Shown one piece after another: positions 17,295 through 27,060 of a DNA stretch of 64,000 bases. The notes below the pieces were generated by a model. It did not search any database and had not been told where the DNA came from. It was given only the letters and a program-made list of their open reading frames with translations. The stretch is from Perlabentimonas gracilis. Its GTDB lineage: Bacteria > Bacteroidota > Bacteroidia > Bacteroidales > Tenuifilaceae. The translations under genes and the position numbers were made by a program. The stretch covers positions 1-64,000 of the forward strand of contig NZ_JAANIG010000016.1 in the NCBI RefSeq assembly GCF_011174675.1, read 5' to 3'. The stretch's first letter is position 1. Every line of letters starts with the position of its first letter.

Positions 17295-17981
17295 ATGGAT
17301 CAGAATCATCAAATATACCAACTGTTGGGGGATCATTGGTTAACAGCTGTTGTATCCAAGAACGATTTGCTAGAGCTATTAACCAAGACCACTTTGGTTA
17401 CTTACAGGAAAAGAGAAACCATTGTGAAACGAGGTGAATTCTCTCATCATTTGGTGTTCCTGCTAAATGGTTACGTTAAGCTTGAGATTGAGGAAGGCCG
17501 AAGAGATTTTATTATCGATATTGATAGTGGTATGAAATTTCTTGGGTTACCCCTAACGCTTACAATTGATAAGCATTTGTTCTCAATTGTTACGTTAACC
17601 GATGCCAAGGTTGTGTTTATTCCTGTTTCTGATATCCTAGAGCTAATGAAGAAAAACTCAAAGCTGACTTCAGAAATTATTAAGTGCGGAAACGAATCCT
17701 TTGTTACTCCGATGCTAGAGAAGCTAACCAGCTCGGCTCAGAATAATATCCGTGGAAGGCTTGCCAAGCTACTATTACACCTATCAACAAAGGTTCACAA
17801 GTCGAACAACTTTGCACTGCTGATAAGCCGGCTTGAAATATCGCATATGATCGGCTTCTCGCGTGAGAATGTGATTAGGGTGCTGGCAGAGTTTAATGCC
17901 GAGGGAATTTTACAAATATCAGGAAAGAGCATTGAAATTTTGGCTCCCGAAAGGCTCGAAGAAATTACCCGATATAGCTAA
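17295..17981 (+). CDS. Crp/Fnr family transcriptional regulator
   Basis: 228 residues. A cyclic-nucleotide-binding-like beta roll spans about 25-130 (RKRETIVKRGEFSHHLVFLLNGYVKLE), then a dimer helix, and a C-terminal winged helix of about 165-222 whose recognition helix lies in RLEISHMIGFSRENVIRVLAEF. There is no Cys cluster for an FNR-type Fe-S centre and no obvious cAMP-binding Arg/Ser pair, so the signal is unknown. A 600-nt palindrome-bearing region precedes it and may contain autoregulatory sites. Confidence 0.9.
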   Translation: MDQNHQIYQLLGDHWLTAVVSKNDLLELLTKTTLVTYRKRETIVKRGEFSHHLVFLLNGYVKLEIEEGRRDFIIDIDSGMKFLGLPLTLTIDKHLFSIVTLTDAKVVFIPVSDILELMKKNSKLTSEIIKCGNESFVTPMLEKLTSSAQNNIRGRLAKLLLHLSTKVHKSNNFALLISRLEISHMIGFSRENVIRVLAEFNAEGILQISGKSIEILAPERLEEITRYS

Positions 17982-17993
17982 CGACATTGGTTG

Positions 17994-19775
17994 CTACTCA
18001 TCGGAGAACTGAACTAGCACATTACGATAAGCCGAAAATATTTTCGACTTAGACACAAACCCTACGTATTTTTTATCACCATCAATAACAGGTAGGTTCC
18101 ACGCTCCAGTGGTTTCGAATTTATCCATAACCTTCTCCATGGGTTCATCAATAACGATGAACTCAGGAGGGGTGGTCATAAGTTCTTTTACCTTAGTTGA
18201 TTCATACTTATCGGTGTCGAACATGAGCTCTCGCACATCGTCGAGTAGTACTATGCCTATAAGTTCATCCACTTCATCTACAACTGGGAATATGTTTCTT
18301 CGCGATTGGCTAATTGTTCGTACCAGTTTTCCCAAGGAGTCAGTTGAATGAACAACGCTAAAGTCTTTTTCAACCACATTGCCAAGCCTCAGTAGGGTGA
18401 GTACTGCCTTATCTTTGTGGTGAGTGATAAGTTCGCCTCTCGCGGCAAGTCGCTTAGTGTAAATTGAGTGGGGTTCAAAGTACATTATGGTGATGTAGGC
18501 AATGGTAGAGGTTATCATCAGGGGGATAAAGAGGGCGTAGCCACCCGTTAGTTCTGCTATAAGGAATATGGCTGTTAGGGGTGCATGCATCACTCCAGCC
18601 ATCATACCCGCCATTCCTACCAGCGTAAAATTACCCTCGTTTAGCGATGTGCCCACGGTATTGTTCAACAATTTTGCCATGAAATACCCTGCTACTCCTC
18701 CCATAAATAGCGTTGGAGCAAATATACCGCCCACTCCTCCAGCTCCGGTGGTTGCAGCCATAGCAAATACCTTGAAAACGAGCAGTAGTGCCAACGAGGC
18801 CAAAACTATCCATACGTTATCACGAAGTGGATATAGCAAGCTGTTGTTGAGAATGGCCGAAGGTTCACCATCGAGTAACGATTGCAGCGTGTTAAAGCCC
18901 TCACCGTATAGCGGAGGGAACAGAAATATTAGTAGACCTAAAACCAGTGCACCAACCAGTACCCTTTTGTATGGATTGGTAATGCTGGTGAAACGGCCCT
19001 CAAACTGCATAGCAGTTTTGGTAAAGTAATATGATATTAGCCCACAAAAGATTCCCAGCAGAATAAAGAATGGGATTTTGTATAGGGCAAAGGGTTCAAT
19101 AATCTCAAAGGCAAAGGTTACCTCTCGTCCAAGCAAAAAGTACGAAATGGTGGTGGCGGTAACAGCAGCAATTAGGAGAGGAACAATTGAGGCCATGGTA
19201 AGATCTAGCATAAGAACCTCTAGGGTGAAAACCAAGCCAGCCAAGGGAGCCTTAAAAATGGATGCAATGGCAGCAGCTGCTCCACAACCCAGCATTAGGG
19301 TTATGGTTTTGTAGTTAAGCTTAAAAAGCTGCCCTATGTTAGACCCAATGGCTGCTCCGGTAAGCACAATGGGTGCCTCGGCACCAACCGATCCGCCAAA
19401 GCCAATGGTTACGGTGCTCGATACTATTGATGTGTAAGTGTTGTGTCGTTTTAACTTGCTTCCTTTTTTGGAGATGGAATAAAGTATACGCGATACCCCA
19501 TGCCCAATATCATCTTTAACAAAGTACTTGATGTAAAGAACGGTGATAATTATTCCAATGCCAGGTAATGCTAGGTATAGAAATCCAAGAGTTCCTTGCT
19601 CCATAATACGCTGAATCAAGTCGCGGGTCAGGTATACGGTATTTTTCAGTATAACCGCTGCCAATCCGCTAAGTATACCAACCACTACGCTCAGAATGAG
19701 GATTAACCTCTGCTGACCAAGCCTCTGCAGCGCATGTAGCCATGAGTTTAGCGTATCCTGAATTTTTGCCTTCAT
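17994..19775 (-). CDS. ClC-family chloride channel/transporter with CBS domains
   Basis: 593 residues: a ClC membrane domain of about 10-12 helices (residues 20-430), then a pair of CBS domains (about 455-585; EKDFSVVHSTDSLGKLV and MTTPPEFIVIDEPMEKVMDKF). The selectivity loops are present: GFGGSVGAEAPIVLTG aligns with the GREGP loop, retaining the gating Glu but with Ala in place of Arg and Gly, and GVGGIFAPTLFMGG matches GxFxP. Family members move Cl- by channel or H+/Cl- exchange, and the CBS pair usually senses adenine nucleotides. It is convergent with the Crp/Fnr gene, 12 nt apart. Confidence 0.93.
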   Translation of the reverse strand: MKAKIQDTLNSWLHALQRLGQQRLILILSVVVGILSGLAAVILKNTVYLTRDLIQRIMEQGTLGFLYLALPGIGIIITVLYIKYFVKDDIGHGVSRILYSISKKGSKLKRHNTYTSIVSSTVTIGFGGSVGAEAPIVLTGAAIGSNIGQLFKLNYKTITLMLGCGAAAAIASIFKAPLAGLVFTLEVLMLDLTMASIVPLLIAAVTATTISYFLLGREVTFAFEIIEPFALYKIPFFILLGIFCGLISYYFTKTAMQFEGRFTSITNPYKRVLVGALVLGLLIFLFPPLYGEGFNTLQSLLDGEPSAILNNSLLYPLRDNVWIVLASLALLLVFKVFAMAATTGAGGVGGIFAPTLFMGGVAGYFMAKLLNNTVGTSLNEGNFTLVGMAGMMAGVMHAPLTAIFLIAELTGGYALFIPLMITSTIAYITIMYFEPHSIYTKRLAARGELITHHKDKAVLTLLRLGNVVEKDFSVVHSTDSLGKLVRTISQSRRNIFPVVDEVDELIGIVLLDDVRELMFDTDKYESTKVKELMTTPPEFIVIDEPMEKVMDKFETTGAWNLPVIDGDKKYVGFVSKSKIFSAYRNVLVQFSDE

Positions 19776-19839
19776 TATTTGAATTTGGGTTTGGGTTGCA
19801 AAATTAGCAAACCTTAACGTTCATACCTACAACTTTTGT

Positions 19840-19870
19840 TTTGTTTTCTGAAAAATCGGTTCTATTATTG
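19840..19870 (+). promoter_or_regulatory. promoter of the DUF3108 gene
   Basis: TTTG (19840-19843), 19-nt spacer, TATTATTG (19863-19870; one mismatch). It lies inside the longest open frame and so supports the start at 19887. Confidence 0.7.
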
Positions 19871-19886
19871 CCGTAAGTTAGCAATT

Positions 19887-20720
19887 ATGGAAAAGTTAAG
19901 GCCAACAATTATAACTTTTACAGTGCTTTTGAGCATAGTATCTTCAAGCATCTATTCGCAGGAGGTGGTTAGCTGTGCCATTAAAAACAATTCGTTTGGC
20001 TCCGGCGAGCAGCTAACCTATGTGCTGAGCTACACATGGTTTTTTATATGGACAGATGTGGGAGAGGCCACCTTTACTGTTAAGCAGGATGAAAAGTTTG
20101 GGCAGGACGCATTACATCTGCATACCTATGGAATGTCGTATCCATTTTATGATGTTTTTTTTAAGGTTCGCGATATATACGAGTCTTGGGTCGACCCCAA
20201 CAGCCTTCAACCAATATATTTTAATCGCGATATCAACGAGGGGGGGTATACCAAGGAGAATGAGTATGTTTTCGACTGGGAGAATGGATTGGTAAACGCT
20301 CGTATCCGAAGGCGGGGAGGGGAGAACCGTTTTTACGAAGTGCCAGTAAATCCTTGTACCTACGATGTGGTAACCGCAATATACGTTGCTCGCAACCTAG
20401 ATTTCAGTAACCTTAGCCCTAACCAGTCGTTTCCCGTTGATGTGATGCTCGACCGCGAGGTGTACAATGTTAGCTACACCTATATGACACGTGAGCTTAA
20501 GAAAATTAAGAACATAGGAACATTTAGTACCCTAAAGTTTAGGGTTGAACTTGTTGCCGGCGATGTGTTTAAAGAGGGGCAGTACCTTTTCGTTTGGGTA
20601 ACCGACGATGCGAATAGGATCCCAGTCTACATTGAGTCTCCCATTAGAGTTGGCACAGTTAAAGCTCGTATTTTAAATTGGGAAGGCCTTAAGTACAACC
20701 TAACCTCAAAGGTAAATTAG
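19887..20720 (+). CDS. DUF3108 secreted protein
   Basis: 277 residues from MEKLRPTIITF, with a signal peptide ending near SIYSQ. The mature part matches the DUF3108 pattern: FGSGEQLTYVLSYTWFFIWTDVGEATF at the start, a beta-strand-rich middle, and a closing DDANRIPVYIESPIRVGTVKARI strand. Bacteroidota usually carry one such periplasmic or surface protein, and its role is not established. The 17-codon longer frame is ruled out by the promoter inside it. A hairpin separates it from convergent metF. Confidence 0.85.
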   Translation: MEKLRPTIITFTVLLSIVSSSIYSQEVVSCAIKNNSFGSGEQLTYVLSYTWFFIWTDVGEATFTVKQDEKFGQDALHLHTYGMSYPFYDVFFKVRDIYESWVDPNSLQPIYFNRDINEGGYTKENEYVFDWENGLVNARIRRRGGENRFYEVPVNPCTYDVVTAIYVARNLDFSNLSPNQSFPVDVMLDREVYNVSYTYMTRELKKIKNIGTFSTLKFRVELVAGDVFKEGQYLFVWVTDDANRIPVYIESPIRVGTVKARILNWEGLKYNLTSKVN

Positions 20721-20747
20721 TTAATTCCCTTGTTTTACAGTACTTGT

Positions 20748-20780
20748 AATTTGTGCCGCATACATATAGCGGCACAAATT
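20748..20780. terminator. bidirectional hairpin between DUF3108 gene and metF
   Basis: A perfect 12-bp stem AATTTGTGCCGC (20748-20759) with GCGGCACAAATT (20769-20780) and a 9-nt loop. It has AT-rich edges and is suited to terminate both convergent genes. Confidence 0.8.
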
Positions 20781-20812
20781 ATTAGGTTTAATTACTATGA
20801 TTGAGTAGTAAA

Positions 20813-21766
20813 CTAATTGCAAACTCCTTTCGCAATCTCAACAATATTGTTTGCTCTACCCATGGTGTACAGATGAATTAGCGGTGCTCCGTTTGCCAGT
20901 AGCTCCTTTGCCTGCGCTGTGCACCATTCAACCCCCAGCTGCCACACATCGGAATTGGTAGCGCATCTGCTCATGGCTTTCGATAGTTCAGTGGGTATAG
21001 TAACCCCAAACATCTTAGGTAAAATATTTTGATGTTGCTTTATGGCAACAGGTTTTAGCCCCGGAATAATGGGCACAGTTATACCTGCCTTTCGGCATCT
21101 ATCCACAAAGTCGAAGTACACGTTATTGTCAAAAAACATTTGGGTTACAATGTACTCGGCGCCAGCATCAACTTTTTGCTTGAGGTGAAAAAGATCGGCA
21201 TCGGGGTTGGGCGATTCCTGATGTTTCTCGGGGTAGCCGGCAGCGCCAACCGAGAAGTGTGTTGGGCTGGGGTTATCGATATACCTCTCAAGGTAATCGC
21301 CTTGGTTCATCCTCATTATCTGGTGTAGCAAGTCGATAGCATGGGTGTGCCCCTCATGATGAGGTTCGAACTGCCCAGTAATTTTGTCGCCATCGCCCCG
21401 GAGAACAAGCAGGTTACGGATGCCCAAAAAATCGAGGTCGATAAGCGCATCCTCGGTTTCGTGCTGCGAGAAGCCACCACAGATAATGTGCGGCACAACA
21501 TCTACCCTGTATTTCTCCTTTATAGCTGCTGCAATGCCCACCGTGCCCGGGCGTTTACGGACAACTGCTGGAACTTTTTTTCCATTCTGGGTAAGGTATG
21601 TTAGCTCCTCGCGGTGGTATGTTATGTTGATGTAGGGTGGGGCGAACTCCATCAGCTGGTCCAGGGTTGAGAAGATGGTATCGATGCTACTTCCCTTAAC
21701 CGGTGGAAGCAGTTCGAACGAAAGGGGCGAGCCCTTTAGGTTATTTAGATGTTCTGGAATTGTCAT
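20813..21766 (-). CDS. metF: 5,10-methylenetetrahydrofolate reductase
   Basis: A 317-residue FAD enzyme reducing methylene-THF to 5-methyl-THF, the methyl donor for MetH encoded just upstream. N-terminal catalytic Glu in SFELLPP, then an (alpha/beta)8 barrel with the FAD-binding LVLRGD loop and VTQMFFDNNVYFDF (substrate region). The size matches bacterial MetF without a regulatory domain. It is the last gene of the leftward methionine cluster, separated from metH by 100 nt filled with a palindromic repeat. Confidence 0.96.
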   Translation of the reverse strand: MTIPEHLNNLKGSPLSFELLPPVKGSSIDTIFSTLDQLMEFAPPYINITYHREELTYLTQNGKKVPAVVRKRPGTVGIAAAIKEKYRVDVVPHIICGGFSQHETEDALIDLDFLGIRNLLVLRGDGDKITGQFEPHHEGHTHAIDLLHQIMRMNQGDYLERYIDNPSPTHFSVGAAGYPEKHQESPNPDADLFHLKQKVDAGAEYIVTQMFFDNNVYFDFVDRCRKAGITVPIIPGLKPVAIKQHQNILPKMFGVTIPTELSKAMSRCATNSDVWQLGVEWCTAQAKELLANGAPLIHLYTMGRANNIVEIAKGVCN

Positions 21767-21780
21767 TGTTTATCATTTCT

Positions 21781-21878
21781 ATAGAACACGGATGACGCGG
21801 ATTAAACAGATGAACACGAATAAAATTTATTTTAGTAATCTGCGAAAATCAGCAATATCAGTGTCATCAGTGTTCTAT
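21781..21878. repeat. 98-bp imperfect palindromic repeat at metH/metF junction
   Basis: The left end starts ATAGAACACGGATGACGC and the right end, read on the other strand, starts ATAGAACACTGATGACAC. Similarity continues inward (GGATTAAACAGAT against TGCTGATTTTCGCAGAT) for about 40 nt per arm around an AT-rich centre. It would form one long hairpin. The right arm covers the last three codons and the stop of metH. It resembles a REP/MITE-type intergenic repeat. Confidence 0.8.
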
Positions 21879-24800
21879 GTTATTAGGTATGAATTTTTCT
21901 GTTTCTATAGTCTCTCTGCCCATGCGTTGAGAGTAATCGTCAAGTTGCTCTTGGTCAATTTTCCCAACGTCGAAGTACTTTGATTGCGGATGAGCAAAGT
22001 AGTATCCCGATACCGCTGCGGCGGGTATCATCATCATACTCTCGGTTAGCTGTATTTTTGCATTTTCCTGCGCATTAAGTATGCTAAAAATAGTTGCCTT
22101 TTGCCTATGATCGGGGCAGGCCGGATAGCCCGGAGCGGGTCGAATGCCTTGGTACTTCTCCTTGAGCAGTTCGTTTGGCCCAAAATGTTCGTTAGGGGCG
22201 TAGCTCCATACTTCTTGGCGCACTTTTTTATGCAAAGTTTCGGCAAAAGCCTCGGCTAGCCTGTCCGCCAATATTTTTACCATCAGCGCATTGTAGTCGT
22301 CGCCTTGGGCGGCATACCCGTTTGCCAGCTCGTTGGCACCAAAACCTGTCGATACGGCAAAAAAGCCAATCCAATCGGGTGTTCCCGAGTTGGCTGGTGC
22401 TACAAAATCGGCTAGGCATAGGTTTGGTTCTCCATCGGCCTTTGGTTGTTGATTTCTGAGTTGAGGTAGTATGTGTTGCACTTTTTTTCTCGACTCATCT
22501 TCGTAAACCAAAATATCATCGCCTAGCGATGCTGCTGGGACAATGGCTACAACTCCATTGGCCGTAAGCAATTTTTGTTCAATGATTTTACCGAGTAGCG
22601 CATTGGCATCGTTAAAAAGCTTTGTAGCCTCGATTCCCTTAACAGCATCGGTAAGTATTTGCGGATATTTTCCCTTAATTTCCCATGAATGGAAAAAGAA
22701 TGTCCAGTCGATATACTCCCTGAGCTCGTTTAGTGAGTAGCTGCTGAAGGTTTGTACACCCAAAAACTTAGGCTTTTTAGGTTGATATTGGTTGCTACCG
22801 TACTCCAATCTATTATTACGAGCATTGGCAAGCGATATAAGAGTTGTTGATTTTGCTGTATGCTTAGCAATGGCATGGTTATATTCGTTGTTAATCTGCT
22901 CTAAAAAATCGGTTTTATGTTTGGGCGATAGCAGCTTAACGGCTACCTCGCTTGCCTGCGAAGCATCCTTTATGTGAATCACTCCGCCGCTGTATTTATT
23001 GTTTATTTTTAGCGCCGTATGCAATTTCGATGTGGTTGCACCGCCTACCATTAGCGGAATTTGCATCTGGTTTTGCTCCATTTCGGAAGCTATGTGGGTT
23101 ATCTCGTCGAGCGATGGGGTGATAAGCCCGCTAAGCCCAATAATATCGACCTTGTGATTGATGGCTTCTTCAATAATTTTTTCGCAAGGAACCATAACGC
23201 CAAGGTCAATTATTTCGAATCCGTTGCAGGCCAGCACCACGCTTACAATGTTTTTTCCAATATCGTGTACATCACCCTTAACCGTGGCAAGCATTATTTT
23301 GCCGCGCGAAACCGACTGCTTTTCCCGTTCCATTATGGGTTCGAGAATGCCCACAGCCATTTTCATTACCCTGGCACTTTTTACAACCTGTGGCAAAAAC
23401 ATACGACCCGAGCCAAACAGCTCGCCAACGGTTTTCATACCATCCATTAGCGGTTCTTCAATTATTTGAAGAGCCGATCTGTAAGTCTGTAGCGCAGCGT
23501 TTACATCGTCATTAATAAATTCTGTAATGCCTTTAACCAGCGCGTGTTCCAAGCGTTTTGCAACGGGCCAGCTTCGCCACTCAAAGGTCTTGCTGCTATC
23601 TATTCTCTCGTCTTTTACGTTTTGAGCATAGATTAAAAGCCTTTCGGTTGCATCTGCTCGTCGGTTTAGCACCAAATCTTCAGCTAGCTCAAGTAGCTTG
23701 GGCTCAATCTCGGTGTAAACCTGAAGCTGCGATGGATTTACAATGGCCATATCCATTCCAGCCTTTATGGCGTGGTAAAGAAAAACGGAGTGAATGGACT
23801 CGCGAACGGTATTGTTACCCCTAAAAGCAAACGATAGGTTGCTAACGCCTCCGCTAATCTTGACATAAGGAAGGTTTTCTTTTACCCATTGCGTCGACTC
23901 AATAAAGCTAACAGCATAGTCGGCGTGCTCTTTCATTCCCGTTCCAACGGCCAGAACGTTGGGGTCGATAATTATGTCGCAGGGATTTACACCTACCTTT
24001 TGGGTAAGGATTTTATAGCTCCGTTGGGCAATTTCAATTCTACGCTCGATGTTGTCGGCCTGTCCGCTCTCATCAAAAAGCATAACCACCATGGCTGCGC
24101 CGTAACTTTTTATGATTTTGGCCTGCTCAACAAACTTTTCTTCGCCCTCTTTTAGGCTTATGGAGTTTACAATACACTTGCCCTGTATGCATTTTAGCCC
24201 TGCCTCAATTATGCTAAATCGCGATGAGTCGATCATGAACGGTACTTTGCAAATATCGGGCTCAGAGGCAAGGTAGTTTAAAAAGGTTACCATAGCCCGT
24301 TCGCCGTCAATAATAGCATCGTCCATACAAATGTCGATAACTTGGGCACCACCATCTACCTGCTGACGAGCCACGGCAATGGCTTCCTCGTATTTGTTTT
24401 CGGCTATTAGTCTTGCAAATTTTCGAGAACCAGCCACATTGGTGCGCTCGCCAATGTTTACAAAGTTGGTGTCGGGACGGATTTCGAGTATCTCCAGACC
24501 GCTAAGCCTGGTGTACCTAGGCGTTTTGGGTGCTGTACGGGGCTTGTAGCCCTCTACTGCCTTGGTTATGTGCTTAATGTGCTCGGGCGATGTGCCACAA
24601 CAACCCCCCACAATATTTAACAAACCTTTATTGAGCATTCGGTCAATTAGGTTGGCCATTTCGCGAGCCGATTGGTCGTACTCGCCCAGCTCGTTGGGTA
24701 GCCCAGCGTTGGGGTGAGCGCTTACAAAGTACTCGGTGTTTGCAGCTAACTCCTCAATGTATGATATTAGCTGCTCAGCACCCATTGCGCAGTTTAACCC

Positions 24801-25526
24801 TATGCTAAAGAGTGGGTAATGGCTAACCGACTCGATAAACGCCCGCAGGGTTTGACCCGCTAGGGTACGCCCGCTAGCATCGGTAATTGTTCCCGATACC
24901 ATTACGGGAATATCAACATTTTTAAGGCTAGTGGCTTGCTCAATGGCAAAAAGCGCGGCTTTGGCGTTAAGCGTATCGAAGATTGTTTCAACCAGCAGAA
25001 TATCTGCACCGCCTTCTATTAGTCCAAGTGCCTGCTCTTTGTAGGCATAGGCAAGGGTGTCGAATGTTACTGCTCGGTAGGCTGGGTTGTTCACATCGGG
25101 CGATATGGATGCCGTGCGATTTGTTGGCCCCATTGAGCCAGCAACAAATCGTGGTTTATCGTGGTTTGCTGTTGTAAACTCATCGGCAACTTTACGGGCA
25201 ATCTGAGCCGCTACTCTATTAATCTCAAAAACCAGATGCTCAGTTCCGTAGTCGCTTTGCGCTATTGACGTAGCATTAAAGGTGTTGGTTTCAATAATAT
25301 CGGCACCCGCCTCAAGGTAAGCTCGGTGAATCTCCTCAACCACATTGGGGCGGGTTAGAGATAATATATCGTTGTTGCCCTTTAGGTTGTTTGGGTGATT
25401 TTTAAATTGGTCTCCTCTAAAATCATCCTCGGTTAACCTATATCGTTGCAGCTGAGTTCCCATTGCCCCATCGAGAATAAGGATGCGTTGGGATGCTATT
25501 TTGATTAGTGCTTTTTTTCTTGACAT
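21867..25526 (-). CDS. metH: cobalamin-dependent methionine synthase
   Basis: 1219 residues, full four-module length (E. coli 1227). It transfers methyl from 5-methyl-THF through cobalamin to homocysteine. Module 1 binds homocysteine and zinc ([11 protein letters not shown]; zinc Cys pair in [12 protein letters not shown]). Module 2 binds folate ([18 protein letters not shown]). Module 3 binds B12, with the lower-ligand His in [13 protein letters not shown]. Module 4 is the SAM-dependent reactivation domain, with [12 protein letters not shown]. The last residues, IEH and the stop, are supplied by the intergenic repeat. No cobalamin riboswitch was seen; expression likely depends on the SAM riboswitch at the head of the cluster. 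Confidence 0.98.
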   Translation of the reverse strand: MSRKKALIKIASQRILILDGAMGTQLQRYRLTEDDFRGDQFKNHPNNLKGNNDILSLTRPNVVEEIHRAYLEAGADIIETNTFNATSIAQSDYGTEHLVFEINRVAAQIARKVADEFTTANHDKPRFVAGSMGPTNRTASISPDVNNPAYRAVTFDTLAYAYKEQALGLIEGGADILLVETIFDTLNAKAALFAIEQATSLKNVDIPVMVSGTITDASGRTLAGQTLRAFIESVSHYPLFSIGLNCAMGAEQLISYIEELAANTEYFVSAHPNAGLPNELGEYDQSAREMANLIDRMLNKGLLNIVGGCCGTSPEHIKHITKAVEGYKPRTAPKTPRYTRLSGLEILEIRPDTNFVNIGERTNVAGSRKFARLIAENKYEEAIAVARQQVDGGAQVIDICMDDAIIDGERAMVTFLNYLASEPDICKVPFMIDSSRFSIIEAGLKCIQGKCIVNSISLKEGEEKFVEQAKIIKSYGAAMVVMLFDESGQADNIERRIEIAQRSYKILTQKVGVNPCDIIIDPNVLAVGTGMKEHADYAVSFIESTQWVKENLPYVKISGGVSNLSFAFRGNNTVRESIHSVFLYHAIKAGMDMAIVNPSQLQVYTEIEPKLLELAEDLVLNRRADATERLLIYAQNVKDERIDSSKTFEWRSWPVAKRLEHALVKGITEFINDDVNAALQTYRSALQIIEEPLMDGMKTVGELFGSGRMFLPQVVKSARVMKMAVGILEPIMEREKQSVSRGKIMLATVKGDVHDIGKNIVSVVLACNGFEIIDLGVMVPCEKIIEEAINHKVDIIGLSGLITPSLDEITHIASEMEQNQMQIPLMVGGATTSKLHTALKINNKYSGGVIHIKDASQASEVAVKLLSPKHKTDFLEQINNEYNHAIAKHTAKSTTLISLANARNNRLEYGSNQYQPKKPKFLGVQTFSSYSLNELREYIDWTFFFHSWEIKGKYPQILTDAVKGIEATKLFNDANALLGKIIEQKLLTANGVVAIVPAASLGDDILVYEDESRKKVQHILPQLRNQQPKADGEPNLCLADFVAPANSGTPDWIGFFAVSTGFGANELANGYAAQGDDYNALMVKILADRLAEAFAETLHKKVRQEVWSYAPNEHFGPNELLKEKYQGIRPAPGYPACPDHRQKATIFSILNAQENAKIQLTESMMMIPAAAVSGYYFAHPQSKYFDVGKIDQEQLDDYSQRMGRETIETEKFIPNNIEH

Positions 25527-25634
25527 ATCAGTTTGATTATAGAATTAGGATTAACGTATGATGATTTAAGAAGTGGATATGCTCGGTACATTAATTCCGA
25601 AATCAAAAAAACGTAACTCCTTGTTCAGCATTCA

Positions 25635-26840
25635 TTATACCTTTTCTGGTATATCAACAAACGCCACAAAAACATCCAGTTTCGATATCAACTTCTGCAC
25701 CTTATGTAGATTTTTTAGGTTGATAGTGCCAATAACGTAGTTGTAATCTTTGCTGGTGTACTTCTCGTCGATGCTCTCAAAATCGAAATGCTCAAAATCT
25801 ATCACGTTTTTATACCTCAGGTATATTTTTATTTGCACATCGTTGGTGAACTGGGGACTATCGAAGTACTTTCGTTTTTTGTATTCGTACTTGTACCCGT
25901 GCATACGGGCTGTAATGTCGGAGAGCACCGCACTACCCGTTGGAAAACCACCGGCCCCCTTGCCAAACATAAACTGTTTTTCGTAGAATTCGCCCTGTAT
26001 CACTACGCCATTGTATTCATCTTCTACATTAAAGATGTAATCGTCGGCTGTAACCAGCTTGGGCATTACCAGTAGGCTAAACGAGTTGCCGTTTATTTTG
26101 GTAGCCTGAGCAATCAGCTTTATTTTTAGCCCTTTTTCCTTTGCAAACCGAATATCGAAGCTATTGAGCTTGTCGATTCCCAAAACAAAAACTTCGGATG
26201 GGTTAACTATGGTTCCAAAACCATGGGTAGCAAGGATTATCAGCTTATTTAGAGAGTCCTGTCCGCTCACATCGAGCGTTGGGTCGGCCTCGGCAAAACC
26301 CAACTCCTGCGCCTTGCGCAGCGCCAGCTCGTAGGAGCTGTTCTCGTTAAATATTTTTGAGAGGATGTAGTTTGATGAGCCGTTAAGAATACCTGTTATG
26401 CTTAGTAAGAGGTCGTTGTCGTAATACTCTTCTAGATTTCTGATTACGGGAATACTACCGCAGGCCGAAGCATCGTATAAAAGCGCAACACCATTTTTAT
26501 TCTGAATTTCAATCAGTTCCTCAAGATTATTTGCTAGCATCTTTTTGTTCCCTGACACAACACTTTTTCCCGATAGCATAGCTGATTTTACAATCTTGTA
26601 AGCCTCATCAGCGTCGCTAATTAGCTCAACTACAAGGTTAACCTCGGGGTCACCTAGAATTGTGTTATAATCGGTGCAAAAGGCTTCTTTGGCTAGTGAG
26701 CGCTCTTTCTGAGGCTCCTTAATGCAAATAGATTTTATTATGGCTTTAGTAGTCGGACTCTTCTGCAGCACGTTGTACAGGCCTTCGCCCACCACGCCAA
26801 ATCCGAAAAGTCCTATGGTTTGTTTTGTACTTGTTGTCAT
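25635..26840 (-). CDS. hom: homoserine dehydrogenase
   Basis: A 401-residue monofunctional enzyme reducing aspartate semialdehyde to homoserine. N-terminal Rossmann motif GLFGFGVVGEG; substrate/catalytic region SACGSIPVIRNLEEYYDND and GILNGSSNYILSKIF; GFAEADPTLDVSGQDSLNKL. No aspartokinase domain is fused, and the C-terminal 60 residues form a small ACT-like extension. It sits between metX and metH, so homoserine goes straight into methionine synthesis. Its first ten codons are duplicated upstream by the tandem repeat at 26811-27103. Confidence 0.94.
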   Translation of the reverse strand: MTTSTKQTIGLFGFGVVGEGLYNVLQKSPTTKAIIKSICIKEPQKERSLAKEAFCTDYNTILGDPEVNLVVELISDADEAYKIVKSAMLSGKSVVSGNKKMLANNLEELIEIQNKNGVALLYDASACGSIPVIRNLEEYYDNDLLLSITGILNGSSNYILSKIFNENSSYELALRKAQELGFAEADPTLDVSGQDSLNKLIILATHGFGTIVNPSEVFVLGIDKLNSFDIRFAKEKGLKIKLIAQATKINGNSFSLLVMPKLVTADDYIFNVEDEYNGVVIQGEFYEKQFMFGKGAGGFPTGSAVLSDITARMHGYKYEYKKRKYFDSPQFTNDVQIKIYLRYKNVIDFEHFDFESIDEKYTSKDYNYVIGTINLKNLHKVQKLISKLDVFVAFVDIPEKV

Positions 26841-26854
26841 TTCTTTTTGTTTTT

Positions 26855-26910
26855 AACGCAAAGTCGCTAAGACACTAAATCTTTATTAGCGATTTGGCGA
26901 GTTAGCGTTT
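26855..26910. repeat. imperfect palindromic repeat, copy 1
   Basis: Left arm AACGCAAAGTCGCTAAGA..., and the right arm read in reverse AACGCTAACTCGCCAAAT. The same element is in the second duplication unit (27005-27060), and a relative lies at 28084-28166, sharing GCTAAGACACTAA. Confidence 0.75.
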
Positions 26911-26990
26911 AGTAGTTCGTTTGTAATTATCCCACTCAGCTGCTCACTCTCAAGCAAGAATCCTATGGTTTGTTTTGTACTTGTTGTCAT
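26886..26990 (-). pseudogene. 34-codon chimeric remnant, hom start fused to metX end
   Basis: Created by the 150-bp duplication. It reads in frame MTTSTKQTIG, the first ten residues of Hom, then FLLESEQLSG and on to NANSPNR, the C-terminus of MetX, then stop. The Hom part keeps its own start codon and upstream bases, so it could be translated between metX and hom. I assume it has no function. Confidence 0.7.
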
Positions 26991-27004
26991 TTCTTTTTGT
27001 TTTT

Positions 27005-27060
27005 AACGCAAAGTCGCTAAGACACTAAATCTTTATTAGCGATTTGGCGAGTTAGCGTTT
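27005..27060. repeat. imperfect palindromic repeat, copy 2, covering the metX stop
   Basis: Identical to copy 1. Its right arm encodes the last seven residues (NANSPNR) and the TAA stop of metX. Confidence 0.75.

Noticed and set aside
25527-25634. Cobalamin riboswitch ahead of metH
   Set aside because: The gap is only 108 nt and contains no B12-box-like sequence or conserved core.
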